Origin: Cryomorphaceae bacterium | GTDB lineage: Bacteria; Bacteroidota; Bacteroidia; Flavobacteriales_D; Cryomorphaceae | Direction of reading: 5' to 3' | Assembly: GCA_003565555.1 (NCBI GenBank) | Contig: PXBH01000074.1 | Location: 1-64,000, forward strand | Length of the DNA: 64,000 nucleotides | In this document: piece by piece, positions 37,236 through 45,465 of the stretch | Layout: the number at the start of each line of letters is the position of its first letter | Position numbering within the stretch: the first letter of the stretch is position 1 | The notes under the pieces: generated by a model | What the model saw: the letters and a program-made list of their open reading frames with translations, nothing else | What the model was told of the DNA's origin: nothing | Database searches by the model: none | Made by a program: the position numbers and the translations under genes

Positions 37236-38113
37236 ATAATCAAACCCAGTCCCGCCTCCACCCGCGTGATATCCGTAGGCCATCCTGACCTGATCAGTGC
37301 GGATACACCGTTGATCACATCATCAGGAGCATCCTCCGGCGGTGAGAGTTGCATATTGCTTACGCTAAAACCCCTAATCCCGATAAATACGGGAACCATC
37401 ACCCCCGGAGATATCGCCAAACGATAAGAAGCGCCGAGATGGAGTCCGAATCCGAACCCGCTGATATCAAAAGGTGCAAAAAGCTCGAAATTATTGGTGT
37501 ACTGAATGATTCCCACCCCTCCCTGCACGGAAAGACCCGAACCCGAAGCATCATTCAGAAAGTCGGCGGTAAACTGCGCTGCGAAGTACCCGATCCTGAT
37601 ATCATCCCTTAACCTTCCCGTCATTCCCGAGTTTTGATCGATAATCCTGACGCTGTTTCCGTATTGCGAAAAAGAAGCATATGCGCCGATTCCGAAACTC
37701 TCATCAATCATGTAAGTTGCGTCGAAAGCATACCAAAAACCGAAATTTCTGTCGCGGTAATATTCGTCAAGGGAACCGTCAGTTCCCTGCACCAAATCCT
37801 GCACGAGCAAAAGGGAAAGCCCGCCGTAGCCGCCAAACCGAAAATTGCGCCAATTGAGGGCAAAGATTCCGTTTCTCTGTCTCATAACAATTTCGTCTGT
37901 ATCTAAAATTCGGGCAATTTGACGGTTGGAAATGACCTCCCGCTCTCCGGGTTTCGTACGCGCTGTTCGGTAATAGGTAAAGCGCTCATCCTCTCCGATA
38001 ATCTTACACCGAATGGAATCGCTGCTGAGGGTCACAATGATATGCTGCGCCGCGAGCCTTGCAGGCAGGCACAAGAACAATACTGCAGCAAGGGTGAGGG
38101 CGCCTTTGATCAT
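37226..38113 (-). CDS. Hypothetical outer-membrane beta-barrel protein
   Basis: About 295 residues with a signal peptide (MIKGALTLAAVLFLCLPARLAAQ) and a beta-rich body with many alternating aromatic/Gly strands (FGGYGGLSLLL, FGIGAYASFSQYG, SGFGFGLHLGASYRL), ending in Phe (GLGLIISF), as expected for a barrel. ATG 38113 is preferred; the frame is open to a TTG at 38134, which falls in the -7 element. Ligand and role unknown. Confidence 0.7.
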   Translation of the reverse strand: MIKGALTLAAVLFLCLPARLAAQHIIVTLSSDSIRCKIIGEDERFTYYRTARTKPGEREVISNRQIARILDTDEIVMRQRNGIFALNWRNFRFGGYGGLSLLLVQDLVQGTDGSLDEYYRDRNFGFWYAFDATYMIDESFGIGAYASFSQYGNSVRIIDQNSGMTGRLRDDIRIGYFAAQFTADFLNDASGSGLSVQGGVGIIQYTNNFELFAPFDISGFGFGLHLGASYRLAISPGVMVPVFIGIRGFSVSNMQLSPPEDAPDDVINGVSALIRSGWPTDITRVEAGLGLIISF

Positions 38114-38121
38114 GATCAGAA

Positions 38122-38129
38122 CAAATATA
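38122..38129 (-). promoter_or_regulatory. Candidate -7 promoter element of the barrel gene
   Basis: On the minus strand TATATTTG matches TAnnTTTG; the ATG is only 8 bases beyond it, implying a nearly leaderless transcript. Confidence 0.4.
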
Positions 38130-38203
38130 AGCAAGTCTGCGCAGCGTGAATTCCGAAAGAAAGCTGCACAGCAACATAATATGTTTCAGTTTGTTTCCTA
38201 TGC

Positions 38204-39691
38204 ATGAAAGTTCTCCTCACAGGTGCCAACGGATACATAGGAATGCGGCTTTTACCTTTGCTTCTCGGCGAGGGCCACGAAGTGATTTGCTGCGTACGAA
38301 ATGCCGGGCGGTTTTCCGTAAAGGATGACACCGCAGAACGCGTTACCGTGACAGAAGCAGACTTTCATGACCCTGTTACGCTCCGTCACTTGCCGAAAGA
38401 TATTGACGTGGCCTTCTACCTCATCCATTCCATGTCAGGTCAAACGGGCAATTTCAAATCTCTGGAGGAGGAAATGGCGGAGAATTTTAAGAATTACATC
38501 GACGGAACCTCTGCATCGCAAATCATCTACCTGACCGGAATTGTAAACGAAGAAACCGTAAGCGAACATTTCGCCGCGCGATTTGCCACAGAAAATATTT
38601 TGAAGACCTCCCGAATACCGCATACGGTTTTTCGTGCGGGGATCATCGTAGGCAGTGGTTCGGCGAGCTTTGAAATAATTCGAGACCTCGTTGAAAAACT
38701 GCCCGTTATGGTGGCTCCGAGGTGGTTAAACAGCAAGTGCAATCCTCTGGCTGTAAGAGATGTACTTCATTACATGCGTGAAGCTACAGGCAATCCGTCC
38801 ACTTACAACAGAACTTTTGAGATCGGCGGGCCTGATACCCTGACGTACAAAGAAATGCTTCTTCAGTTCGCTGAAGTCCGCGGATTGCGTCGATACATTT
38901 ACACATTGCCGCTGCTCACTCCGCGGCTTTCCTCTATGTGGCTTTATTTTGTGACATCCACCAGCATTCACTTGGCCCGAAATCTGGTGGACTCGATGAA
39001 ATACGACGTGAACATGACCGATCATGCCGTGGATGAAGTAATTCCTCACAAGCCTTTGACATACACAAAGGCGGTAGAGCTGGCCTTCCGGAAATTAAGC
39101 CAAAACGAAGTTCTCTCCAGTTGGATCGATGCGGCCTCATCCAGCGGGACGCAAATCAAAAACCCGGATGCGTACAGGGAAGTTCCGCATTACGGATGTT
39201 TTAAAGACCGAAAAACGGTACCGCTCGAGATTTCGGAGACCGAAGCGCTGAACAATGTCTGGAGCATAGGCGGTGAAAGAGGGTACTATTACGCCACCTT
39301 TCTTTGGAAAATTCGCGGGTATATGGACAAGCTGGTCGGAGGAATAGGTTTGCGCCGCGGACGCAGAAGTCCGAGCGAGATTAATCCGGGAGATGCTTTA
39401 GATTTCTGGCGGGGGCTGTCCGCAGACAAATCGGAAAAAAGGCTTTTGCTCTACGCGGAAATGAAACTGCCCGGAGAGGCGTGGCTGGAGTTCAAAATCA
39501 CCCGACAAGATGATCGGAATGTGCTGAATCAGACTGCCACCTTTCGTCCGAAAGGTTTATTGGGCCGCCTGTACTGGTACGCTGTGTGGCCTTTCCACTT
39601 TTTCGTTTTCAGCGGAATGGCGTCTAATATGGCGAGACAGAAGTTTCCTTCGGGAAAGGGGAAGGCATCAACTGCGGGAAGTCAAGTTTAA
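38204..39691 (+). CDS. SDR/NmrA-like NAD(P)-binding protein with DUF2867
   Basis: A 495-residue protein. The N-terminal Rossmann domain (about 1-300) starts MKVLLTGANGYIGMRLLPLLL (TGANGYIG nucleotide loop), with FYLIHSM in the middle. The C-terminal part (about 330-480) resembles DUF2867, a domain often fused to such dehydrogenases; GDALDFWRGL and SGMASNMARQKF are visible there. The substrate is unknown. Its stop overlaps the convergent DUF4199 gene by four bases. Confidence 0.85.
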   Translation: MKVLLTGANGYIGMRLLPLLLGEGHEVICCVRNAGRFSVKDDTAERVTVTEADFHDPVTLRHLPKDIDVAFYLIHSMSGQTGNFKSLEEEMAENFKNYIDGTSASQIIYLTGIVNEETVSEHFAARFATENILKTSRIPHTVFRAGIIVGSGSASFEIIRDLVEKLPVMVAPRWLNSKCNPLAVRDVLHYMREATGNPSTYNRTFEIGGPDTLTYKEMLLQFAEVRGLRRYIYTLPLLTPRLSSMWLYFVTSTSIHLARNLVDSMKYDVNMTDHAVDEVIPHKPLTYTKAVELAFRKLSQNEVLSSWIDAASSSGTQIKNPDAYREVPHYGCFKDRKTVPLEISETEALNNVWSIGGERGYYYATFLWKIRGYMDKLVGGIGLRRGRRSPSEINPGDALDFWRGLSADKSEKRLLLYAEMKLPGEAWLEFKITRQDDRNVLNQTATFRPKGLLGRLYWYAVWPFHFFVFSGMASNMARQKFPSGKGKASTAGSQV

Positions 39692-40134
39692 ACGTTTGTG
39701 GTTTGCTTTCGAGCAAACTGTTTAAAATACTGCATCCAAGCGAAAGAAATTACCACCCCTGAGGCCAATCCTTCAATCAAAATAGCAAAAGCCATTTGCT
39801 CGATTTCCAAGTGGTTGCCCCAAATTTGGGAATTCTCCATAACCTCCATGAAGGCCGGGTCTATTGCCACAATGTACAAGGCCAAAAAAGCTGTAAATAT
39901 TACTACCGCAGCTACCGACATCACTACACCGGCGATCAAACCGTCAAAGTACGACGTTGGTTCGGGATCTTTTTGAAATTTATATTTAAGCAAAAAGTAA
40001 ACGCCCCCGATCAAGATAAAGAAGTTGAGAAATCTCAGCGCAAAGTTGTCCTCCTGCCCTGCTATTTTCATCAAGAGAAAATACACTGTCAGGGCCAAAG
40101 CTGTATAGATTCCGTATTTTACTGAAGTGTTCAT
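39688..40134 (-). CDS. DUF4199-like membrane protein
   Basis: A 148-residue protein with about four transmembrane helices (near residues 8-22, 33-50, 67-92 and 115-135) resembling the Bacteroidota DUF4199 family. Function unknown. It is downstream of the ribosomal genes on the same strand but separated by a strong terminator. Confidence 0.75.
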   Translation of the reverse strand: MNTSVKYGIYTALALTVYFLLMKIAGQEDNFALRFLNFFILIGGVYFLLKYKFQKDPEPTSYFDGLIAGVVMSVAAVVIFTAFLALYIVAIDPAFMEVMENSQIWGNHLEIEQMAFAILIEGLASGVVISFAWMQYFKQFARKQTTNV

Positions 40135-40213
40135 GATTGCATAAGGTTTTCCATAATAACAAGCTAATCAGACATTTGTTCAACAGCAATGCAATACCCT
40201 ACAAGTGAGGGAG

Positions 40214-40255
40214 AAAAAAAAGGCCGAAATGCGTTGCATTTCGGCCTTTTTTTTT
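40214..40255 (-). terminator. Intrinsic terminator of the rpsF-rpsR-rplI operon
   Basis: A 12-bp stem AGGCCGAAATGC/GCATTTCGGCCT with A- and T-runs on both sides, so it can work in both directions; it directly follows rplI on the minus strand. Confidence 0.92.
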
Positions 40256-40266
40256 CAAAAAATAAA

Positions 40267-40713
40267 TTACTCTCCTACCACCTCAAAATTGATGGTTTGC
40301 ACAATTCCTTTGTGCAATACAACATCGGCCTGATAGAGACCGACTTGTTTAATCGGCTCATTTTTAATAGAAATGCGCTTTCGATCAATTTCAAAGCCTT
40401 CCGCAGCCAGTGCATCGGCAAGCTGAATGGTATTGACAGATCCGAAGATCTTGCCGTTCTCTCCGGCCTTCGCGCCGATTTTCACGGTTTTTTCTTCGAG
40501 CGACTTGGCAATCTTTTCGGCTTCCTCCTTAATTTTCGCCTCTTTATGGGCGCGTTGCTTGAGGTTTTCTGCGTGAATTTTCTTCTCCGACGGAGTAGCT
40601 ACTACCGCAAGTCCGTTGGGTATCAAAAAATTTCGCGCATATCCGGGCTTCACCTCGAGGAGGTCATCTTTGAAGCCCAGCTTTTCTACATCTTGCTTAA
40701 GTATGATTTCCAT
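40267..40713 (-). CDS. rplI: 50S ribosomal protein L9
   Basis: A 148-residue L9 with the N-terminal rRNA-binding domain (MEIILKQDVEKLGFKDDLLEVKPGYARNFLIP region), the long central helix and the C-terminal domain containing GKIFGSVNT. The last gene of the conserved rpsF-rpsR-rplI operon; starts eight bases after rpsR. Confidence 0.97.
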   Translation of the reverse strand: MEIILKQDVEKLGFKDDLLEVKPGYARNFLIPNGLAVVATPSEKKIHAENLKQRAHKEAKIKEEAEKIAKSLEEKTVKIGAKAGENGKIFGSVNTIQLADALAAEGFEIDRKRISIKNEPIKQVGLYQADVVLHKGIVQTINFEVVGE

Positions 40714-40721
40714 GGCGCTGA

Positions 40722-40988
40722 TTATTTTAAAAGGTCACCTACATACGGGAGCAGAGCGATATGGCGCGCACGCTTTACGGCTTGGGCCACTTTGCGCTGG
40801 TACTTCATGGAAGTGCCGGTGATTCGTCGGGGCAAAATTTTGCCTTGCTCGTTCACCAATTTCAACAAAAAGTTCGGGTCCTTGTAGTCGATGTACTTAA
40901 TGCGGTTCTTGCGAAACCTGCAGTACTTCGTCTGCTGGGTATCAATCTTAATCGGGGTAAGATATCTGATTTCTGAATTGTCTGCCAT
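40722..40988 (-). CDS. rpsR: 30S ribosomal protein S18
   Basis: An 88-residue S18 with [20 protein letters not shown]-type N-terminal half, IDYKD, and the [22 protein letters not shown] signature. Middle gene of the operon; 11 bases after rpsF. Confidence 0.97.
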   Translation of the reverse strand: MADNSEIRYLTPIKIDTQQTKYCRFRKNRIKYIDYKDPNFLLKLVNEQGKILPRRITGTSMKYQRKVAQAVKRARHIALLPYVGDLLK

Positions 40989-40999
40989 CTTTCCTTGTC

Positions 41000-41344
41000 T
41001 TAAGCGGTTACTTCAGCTTTTTTGTTGCGTTTCTTCTCGTTGTAAATCACGGCATGCTTGTCGAGCTTTACGGTGAGAAAGCGCAGTACGCGCTCATCGC
41101 GTCTGAATGCGAGTTCGAAATCTCCGATTACGGAACCTTCCGCCTCAAATTCCAAGAGGTGGTAGAAACCTGTCGATTTCTTCTGAATGGGGTAGGCCAT
41201 CTTTCGCAGGCCCCAATCTTCTTCATGGTGGATCTTTGCACCACCGTCGCGAAGAAGTTTTTTGTACTTACCGACCGCTTCCTTTGCCTGTTCTTCAGAC
41301 AAAACGGGAGTCAAGATGAAAACGGTCTCATAACGATTCGTCAT
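41000..41344 (-). CDS. rpsF: 30S ribosomal protein S6
   Basis: A 114-residue S6 that binds 16S rRNA with S18. ATG 41344 gives the standard N-terminus [13 protein letters not shown]; the open frame to 41506 is not coding. [22 protein letters not shown] is the family signature. A -7 element lies 45 bases upstream. Confidence 0.96.
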   Translation of the reverse strand: MTNRYETVFILTPVLSEEQAKEAVGKYKKLLRDGGAKIHHEEDWGLRKMAYPIQKKSTGFYHLLEFEAEGSVIGDFELAFRRDERVLRFLTVKLDKHAVIYNEKKRNKKAEVTA

Positions 41345-41389
41345 AACTTCTGTCGTTGTTAATAAATGATTTTTCCGAAAAACGGAGTG

Positions 41390-41397
41390 CAAAGGTA
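41390..41397 (-). promoter_or_regulatory. Candidate -7 promoter element of rpsF operon
   Basis: On the minus strand TACCTTTG matches TAnnTTTG; a TTTG is found 24 bases further upstream (41422-41425), a little distant for a -33 box. Confidence 0.6.
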
Positions 41398-41531
41398 GCA
41401 AAATTACCGGCGCGCACAAGACAAAACTTACCGTGCGGCAGTTTTTTAGGGTGGTCCTCCGCAGTGCTTGGCAAAGGCTCTCTGTTCCCGTGAAAACATA
41501 AGGCACCCGCGGAGCTTCCCGCGATAAAAAT

Positions 41532-41539
41532 TATCTTTG
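41532..41539 (+). promoter_or_regulatory. Candidate -7 promoter element of dnaX
   Basis: TATCTTTG matches TAnnTTTG 17 bases before the dnaX ATG. Confidence 0.6.
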
Positions 41540-41556
41540 CGGGAAGTATTGTACCC

Positions 41557-43566
41557 ATGGAAGATTTCATCGTTTCGGCACGAAAATACAGACCGCAAAG
41601 CTTTGACGCCGTGGTCGGGCAGCAGAGTATCACCGATACCTTGCTCAGATCTGTGGAGGAAAACCACCTCGCACAGGCTTTTCTCTTCTGCGGGCCGCGC
41701 GGCGTGGGCAAAACTACCTGCGCCAGAATCCTTGCCAAAACCGTGAATGCGAAATTCGCCGACGAGGCTGACGAGAAATCGGACTATGCGTTCAATATTT
41801 TTGAACTCGATGCAGCTTCCAACAATTCGGTAGACGACATCAGAAGCCTGATCGATCAGGTGCGCGTGCCTCCGCAAACGGGCAGGTACAAGGTCTACAT
41901 CATCGACGAGGTGCACATGCTCTCCACGGGTGCTTTCAATGCCTTCCTGAAAACGCTCGAGGAGCCCCCGCCCTATGCCATTTTCATTCTCGCCACCACC
42001 GAGAAGCACAAAGTACTGCCCACCATACTGTCGCGCTGTCAAATTTTCGATTTCAACCGCATTCAGGTGCCCGAAGCGGTGAGCCATCTGCGTACCATCG
42101 CAGAGGAGGAAGGCATTGCCATTGAGGATGAAGCCCTGCACGTCATTGCCGAGAAGGCTGACGGCGCCCTCCGCGACGCCCTTTCCATCTTTGACAGAAT
42201 GGTAAGCTCATCGGGAAAAAACGTGACCTATGAGGCGGTGATTTCCAACCTGAACGTACTGGACTATGACCATTACTTCAGCCTTACAGACCATTTTCTC
42301 GCAGGCGATCGCACAAACTGCCTGCTCACACTCAACGAAATTGTCAACAAGGGCTTCGACACCCACAACTTCATCAACGGGCTCTCCAACCATTTCCGAA
42401 GCCTGCTTTTCTGCGTTGACGCAAAAACCGCGGCCATTCTCGAAGTAGGAGAAAATGTGAAGCGGCGGTATTTTGAGCAGTCACAAAAATGTGATCTACG
42501 CTTCCTGCTCAACGGGCTCAACATCCTCAGCGACGCCGATACCAATTACAAAAGCAGCAGGAATCAGCGCCTGCTCACGGAACTTGCCCTGCTGAAGCTT
42601 TGCAAAATCGGCGGGGGTGCTTCCGCCGAAAAAAAAAACACTGAACCCGCCGAACTGAGCACAGAGCCCGGCCCCGCTCAAACGCCTGTTTCCGAAAGTG
42701 AAGAGCGGAATCCCTCCCGAGCCTCTGCTCGCGAAGATTTTTCCGGAAAGGAAAAAACCGCACCTGACGCTACGCAAGCCTCCGAGCCAAAGGAAGAAGA
42801 ACGGGAACCCGACCAAGCTGCAGAACCTGCGGGCTTTTCCGAAAAGGGGAATGCCCGCGACACTGCGCCCGAGCCCGCCGAAACGCAGTGCTCCGCAACA
42901 CCCGCCGCCGAAGAAGGCGATCCCGAACCAAACCACGGAGAGCGGGAAGAAACAAAGCCTTCCCTCGGGGGAAATTCACAAACATCGGGCGATTCACGGG
43001 CTGAGCAAACGGAAAGTACTCCCCGCTCATCAGGCTTCAGCGCAAAATTGGGTAATAAAAGAGGAAAAGGGATCCCTTCACTCGGGGCCAAAGCCAAATC
43101 CGCTACGCCGAAAAATATTGATTCTGAAGAAAATGGTTCAGATGAACAGCATGAACCCGTCTCTCCTCTCACCGGCGAACGCCCTTCAGAGCCCTTTAAT
43201 CTGGCCCAACTCTGGGAGGTCTGGGATGCCTATGCGGAAACGATCCGCGAAGAAGACCGACAAAGCTATTACTCCACCCTTACCAAGCGCAAACCCGTAG
43301 TGCGCGAGGAAAATAAGGTGGAGCTGGTGCTGGACAACCACGTACAGCTCGGGGATCTGGAAAAGGACAAGATCAACCTCCTGACCCACCTTCGCGAAAG
43401 TCTGAACAACTGGAAAATCACCCTGGAGGGGGTGATTGAGGAAGAGGAGAGCGGGGACGACTTGCACCTGTACACCCCCGAAGAGCGCTACAAGGCCATG
43501 GCAGCCACAAATCCGCTGCTCTCCGAAATGAAAAGGAATTTCGATCTGGACATCGAGCACGATTGA
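41557..43566 (+). CDS. dnaX: DNA polymerase III subunit gamma/tau
   Basis: A 669-residue clamp-loader ATPase. Walker A is GPRGVGKTTCAR (about residue 50), with the SRC sensor in TILSRCQIF and DEVHML Walker B; the AAA+ and lid domains end near residue 355. The four-Cys zinc module of E. coli DnaX is absent (AKTVNAKFADEADEKSD in its place), as in other flavobacteria I know. A long Glu/Pro/Ser-rich linker (about 360-540) joins to the C-terminal tau domain. At 42629-42638 there is a run of ten A at the domain boundary, described separately. Confidence 0.95.
   Translation: MEDFIVSARKYRPQSFDAVVGQQSITDTLLRSVEENHLAQAFLFCGPRGVGKTTCARILAKTVNAKFADEADEKSDYAFNIFELDAASNNSVDDIRSLIDQVRVPPQTGRYKVYIIDEVHMLSTGAFNAFLKTLEEPPPYAIFILATTEKHKVLPTILSRCQIFDFNRIQVPEAVSHLRTIAEEEGIAIEDEALHVIAEKADGALRDALSIFDRMVSSSGKNVTYEAVISNLNVLDYDHYFSLTDHFLAGDRTNCLLTLNEIVNKGFDTHNFINGLSNHFRSLLFCVDAKTAAILEVGENVKRRYFEQSQKCDLRFLLNGLNILSDADTNYKSSRNQRLLTELALLKLCKIGGGASAEKKNTEPAELSTEPGPAQTPVSESEERNPSRASAREDFSGKEKTAPDATQASEPKEEEREPDQAAEPAGFSEKGNARDTAPEPAETQCSATPAAEEGDPEPNHGEREETKPSLGGNSQTSGDSRAEQTESTPRSSGFSAKLGNKRGKGIPSLGAKAKSATPKNIDSEENGSDEQHEPVSPLTGERPSEPFNLAQLWEVWDAYAETIREEDRQSYYSTLTKRKPVVREENKVELVLDNHVQLGDLEKDKINLLTHLRESLNNWKITLEGVIEEEESGDDLHLYTPEERYKAMAATNPLLSEMKRNFDLDIEHD
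42629..42638 (+). promoter_or_regulatory. Candidate slippage site (A10) in dnaX
   Basis: Ten consecutive A at codons 358-361. Adding one A reads GAA AAA AAA AAA CAC TGA and stops; losing one A leads to a TGA a few codons later. Both would yield a product of about 362-367 residues holding only the ATPase core. It recalls the A9 slippage site of Thermus dnaX and the E. coli frameshift that makes gamma. The site type itself is inference. Confidence 0.5.
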
Positions 43567-43625
43567 TGCATTTACCGGCTTCCCGGAAGCAACTCCGCTT
43601 GAGATAAACATTCGAATTTCTCACG

Positions 43626-43657
43626 GCCCCGGACCTGATGTAAAGTTGAGCCGGGGC
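43626..43657 (+). terminator. Weak hairpin after dnaX
   Basis: GCCCCGG/CCGGGGC arms with an 18-base loop, 60 bases after dnaX; no strong T-run, so termination is uncertain. Confidence 0.35.
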
Positions 43658-43690
43658 GGTCTGAATTTTCAGCACTCCGCACTCAATTTC

Positions 43691-43710
43691 TGCGGCAAAA
43701 AAAAGCCGCA
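43691..43710 (-). other. Hairpin with an all-T loop downstream of the small basic ORF
   Basis: On the minus strand TGCGGC, eight T, then GCCGCA. It lies 50 bases after the small ORF stop and may be a terminator of unusual form; otherwise function is unknown. Confidence 0.35.
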
Positions 43711-43759
43711 AGTGAAAAACACAAACGGCTATGGATCAATTCTGTGCAAAGGTCAAAGG

Positions 43760-43909
43760 TCAGAACGCGTCATCCTCAAGATCAAGGTCATGGTAGCGCA
43801 GTCGCTTCGGCGTCTTTCCCGGTTTTTCAGAGCGGCGCGGGCGCCTTCCGAAATCCTCTTCACCGTAAGCGGCGGTGGTGCGCTTTTTTGTGCGGTCGGG
43901 CTTTCTCAT
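43760..43909 (-). CDS. Candidate small charged protein (49 aa)
   Basis: A 49-codon frame starting MRKPDRTKKRTTAAYG, basic in its first 38 residues (about 15 Arg/Lys) and ending in an acidic tail HDLDLEDDAF. The ATG is preceded by GGAAGA and lies 20 bases after the stop of the upstream gene, the layout of a translated operon partner. Such a basic-then-acidic protein could bind nucleic acid, but this is a guess. No homologue is recognised. Confidence 0.5.
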   Translation of the reverse strand: MRKPDRTKKRTTAAYGEEDFGRRPRRSEKPGKTPKRLRYHDLDLEDDAF

Positions 43910-43929
43910 TCTTCCGATTTGTTTTAAAT

Positions 43930-44226
43930 TTATTCATCCTCATCAACGGAGTTTTCGATCTCCTCTACCCCTGTCGCGTCGGCATCGTCGTCAAATCCGA
44001 AATCATCCGAGTCCTGATAGTCGTTGATGTGTTCATCGAGCTTTCGGTCCAGCTTAATGAGGTAGACCGTATCCTCGGTTTTCACTTCGAGAGCTTTCAC
44101 AAATTCGCCCTTTGCATTGACAAAGGTCACAAGTTCATTGTCCTCATACCCGTAAGGGTATTGGTCGTTGATCAGCGCCATGACCTCCGGAGAGATCGAT
44201 TTAAAATCTTTAATGACCCTTTTCAT
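43930..44226 (-). CDS. Conserved hypothetical acidic protein
   Basis: A 98-residue protein: MKRVIKDFKSISPEVMALIN start, YGYEDNELVTFVNAKGE, LEVKTEDTVYLIKLD, then a long acidic tail of Asp/Glu. I recognise this pattern as a conserved Bacteroidota protein (sometimes labelled DNA primase without support). The tail suggests a disordered region. The candidate small basic protein follows in the same direction. Confidence 0.8.
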   Translation of the reverse strand: MKRVIKDFKSISPEVMALINDQYPYGYEDNELVTFVNAKGEFVKALEVKTEDTVYLIKLDRKLDEHINDYQDSDDFGFDDDADATGVEEIENSVDEDE

Positions 44227-44397
44227 ATTGCCGTCGAATTACGTCCGGAAGGGGCATGGGCGCAGTCACCGTTACCTCCGCAGAAAAGGAGGTTTTCGCC
44301 GATTAATTTCCTTGTATTACACATGGTTGACTTTGTTCTTTTCCCGCTACGGGGCATTGGTTTTTGCGTCTTACGTGATAAATATATAAAAGGTTTT

Positions 44398-45375
44398 TCA
44401 ACGGTTGAGCAACCAGGCAAAAATAAGCGGTGCGACTATTGTTGCATCGCTTTCCACAATGAATTTCGGGGTATCGATGTCGAGCTTTCCCCAGGTGATT
44501 TTTTCGTTGGGAACCGCCCCGGAATATGAGCCGTAGCTCGTTGTAGAATCAGAAATTTGGCAAAAATAGCTCCAGAAGGGAATGTCCTCCATTTCCATGT
44601 CCTGATAGAGCATGGGAACCACACAAATCGGAAAGTCGCCCGCAATTCCTCCGCCGATCTGGAAAAAACCCACACCCTTTCCGCCGGAGTTTTTCACGTA
44701 CCAGTCGGCCAGCCAAGTCATATACTCAATTCCGGACTTTACGAGAGAGGGCTTCAGCTCTCCTTTGATGCAGTAGGAGGCAAAAATATTGCCCATCGTG
44801 CTGTCTTCCCAGCCCGGCACTACGATGGGGAGGTTCTTCTCCGCGGCAGCCACCATCCAAGAATCGGCGGGATCAATTTCGTAAAACTCCTTCAAATCGC
44901 CGGAGAGAAGCATTTTGTACATATACTCATGGGGAAAGTAGCGCTCACCGGCCTCTTCGGCTTTTTTCCATTGTTTTACGATCTTGCTCTGAATGCGCCT
45001 GAAAGCTTCTTCCTCGGGAATGCAGGTATCGGTCACCCGATTGAGCCCCCGCTCCAAGAGGCCCCACTCCTCTTGCGGTGTGAGGTCACGGTATTGCGGC
45101 ACGCGCTCGTAATGCGTGTGGGCCACGAGGTTCATAATGTCCTCCTCGAGATTGGCCCCGGTGCAGGAAATGATGTGCACCTTATCCTGTCGGATCATTT
45201 CGGCCAGACTCTTCCCCAGTTCGGCGGTGCTCATGGCGCCCGCCAGGGTGATCATCATTTTGCCCCCTTCAGCGAGGTGTTTTTCGTAGCCCTTGGCTGC
45301 ATCCATCAGCGCCGCGGCGTTGAAATGCTTGTAGTGGTGTTCGATAAATTTCGAGACAGGTCCTCGTTCACTCAT
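44398..45375 (-). CDS. Deoxyhypusine synthase-like protein
   Basis: An approximately 325-residue NAD-dependent enzyme of the deoxyhypusine/homospermidine synthase superfamily. The N-terminus (MSERGPVSKFIEHHYKHFNAA), TLAGAMSTAELGKSLAEMI and the C-terminal lysine region ITWGKLDIDTPKFIVESDAT are visible. The latter aligns with the substrate-lysine loop of eukaryotic DHS (SWGK), so the catalytic Lys is kept. ATG 45375 is preferred; the frame is open to 45405. Bacteria lack the eIF5A target, so the bacterial role is open; a polyamine product is likely given the speA neighbour. Confidence 0.85.
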   Translation of the reverse strand: MSERGPVSKFIEHHYKHFNAAALMDAAKGYEKHLAEGGKMMITLAGAMSTAELGKSLAEMIRQDKVHIISCTGANLEEDIMNLVAHTHYERVPQYRDLTPQEEWGLLERGLNRVTDTCIPEEEAFRRIQSKIVKQWKKAEEAGERYFPHEYMYKMLLSGDLKEFYEIDPADSWMVAAAEKNLPIVVPGWEDSTMGNIFASYCIKGELKPSLVKSGIEYMTWLADWYVKNSGGKGVGFFQIGGGIAGDFPICVVPMLYQDMEMEDIPFWSYFCQISDSTTSYGSYSGAVPNEKITWGKLDIDTPKFIVESDATIVAPLIFAWLLNR

Positions 45376-45465
45376 AATGTTCCATGTTTTTGGTCCGTAC
45401 CGCAAAGAAGCGGTGAAAATTCAGTTTTGTCATTTAGCCGTGCTGTCTGCAACTCTTTTTCGGTT

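Noticed and set aside
41345-41506. Upstream extension of rpsF (54 codons)
   Set aside because: The conserved S6 N-terminus starts at ATG 41344 and a promoter-like element lies inside the extension.
44271-44293. ACCTCC/GGAGGT hairpin upstream of the 98-aa protein gene
   Set aside because: Only six base pairs and not next to a start codon or T-run; no support for a riboswitch or thermosensor.
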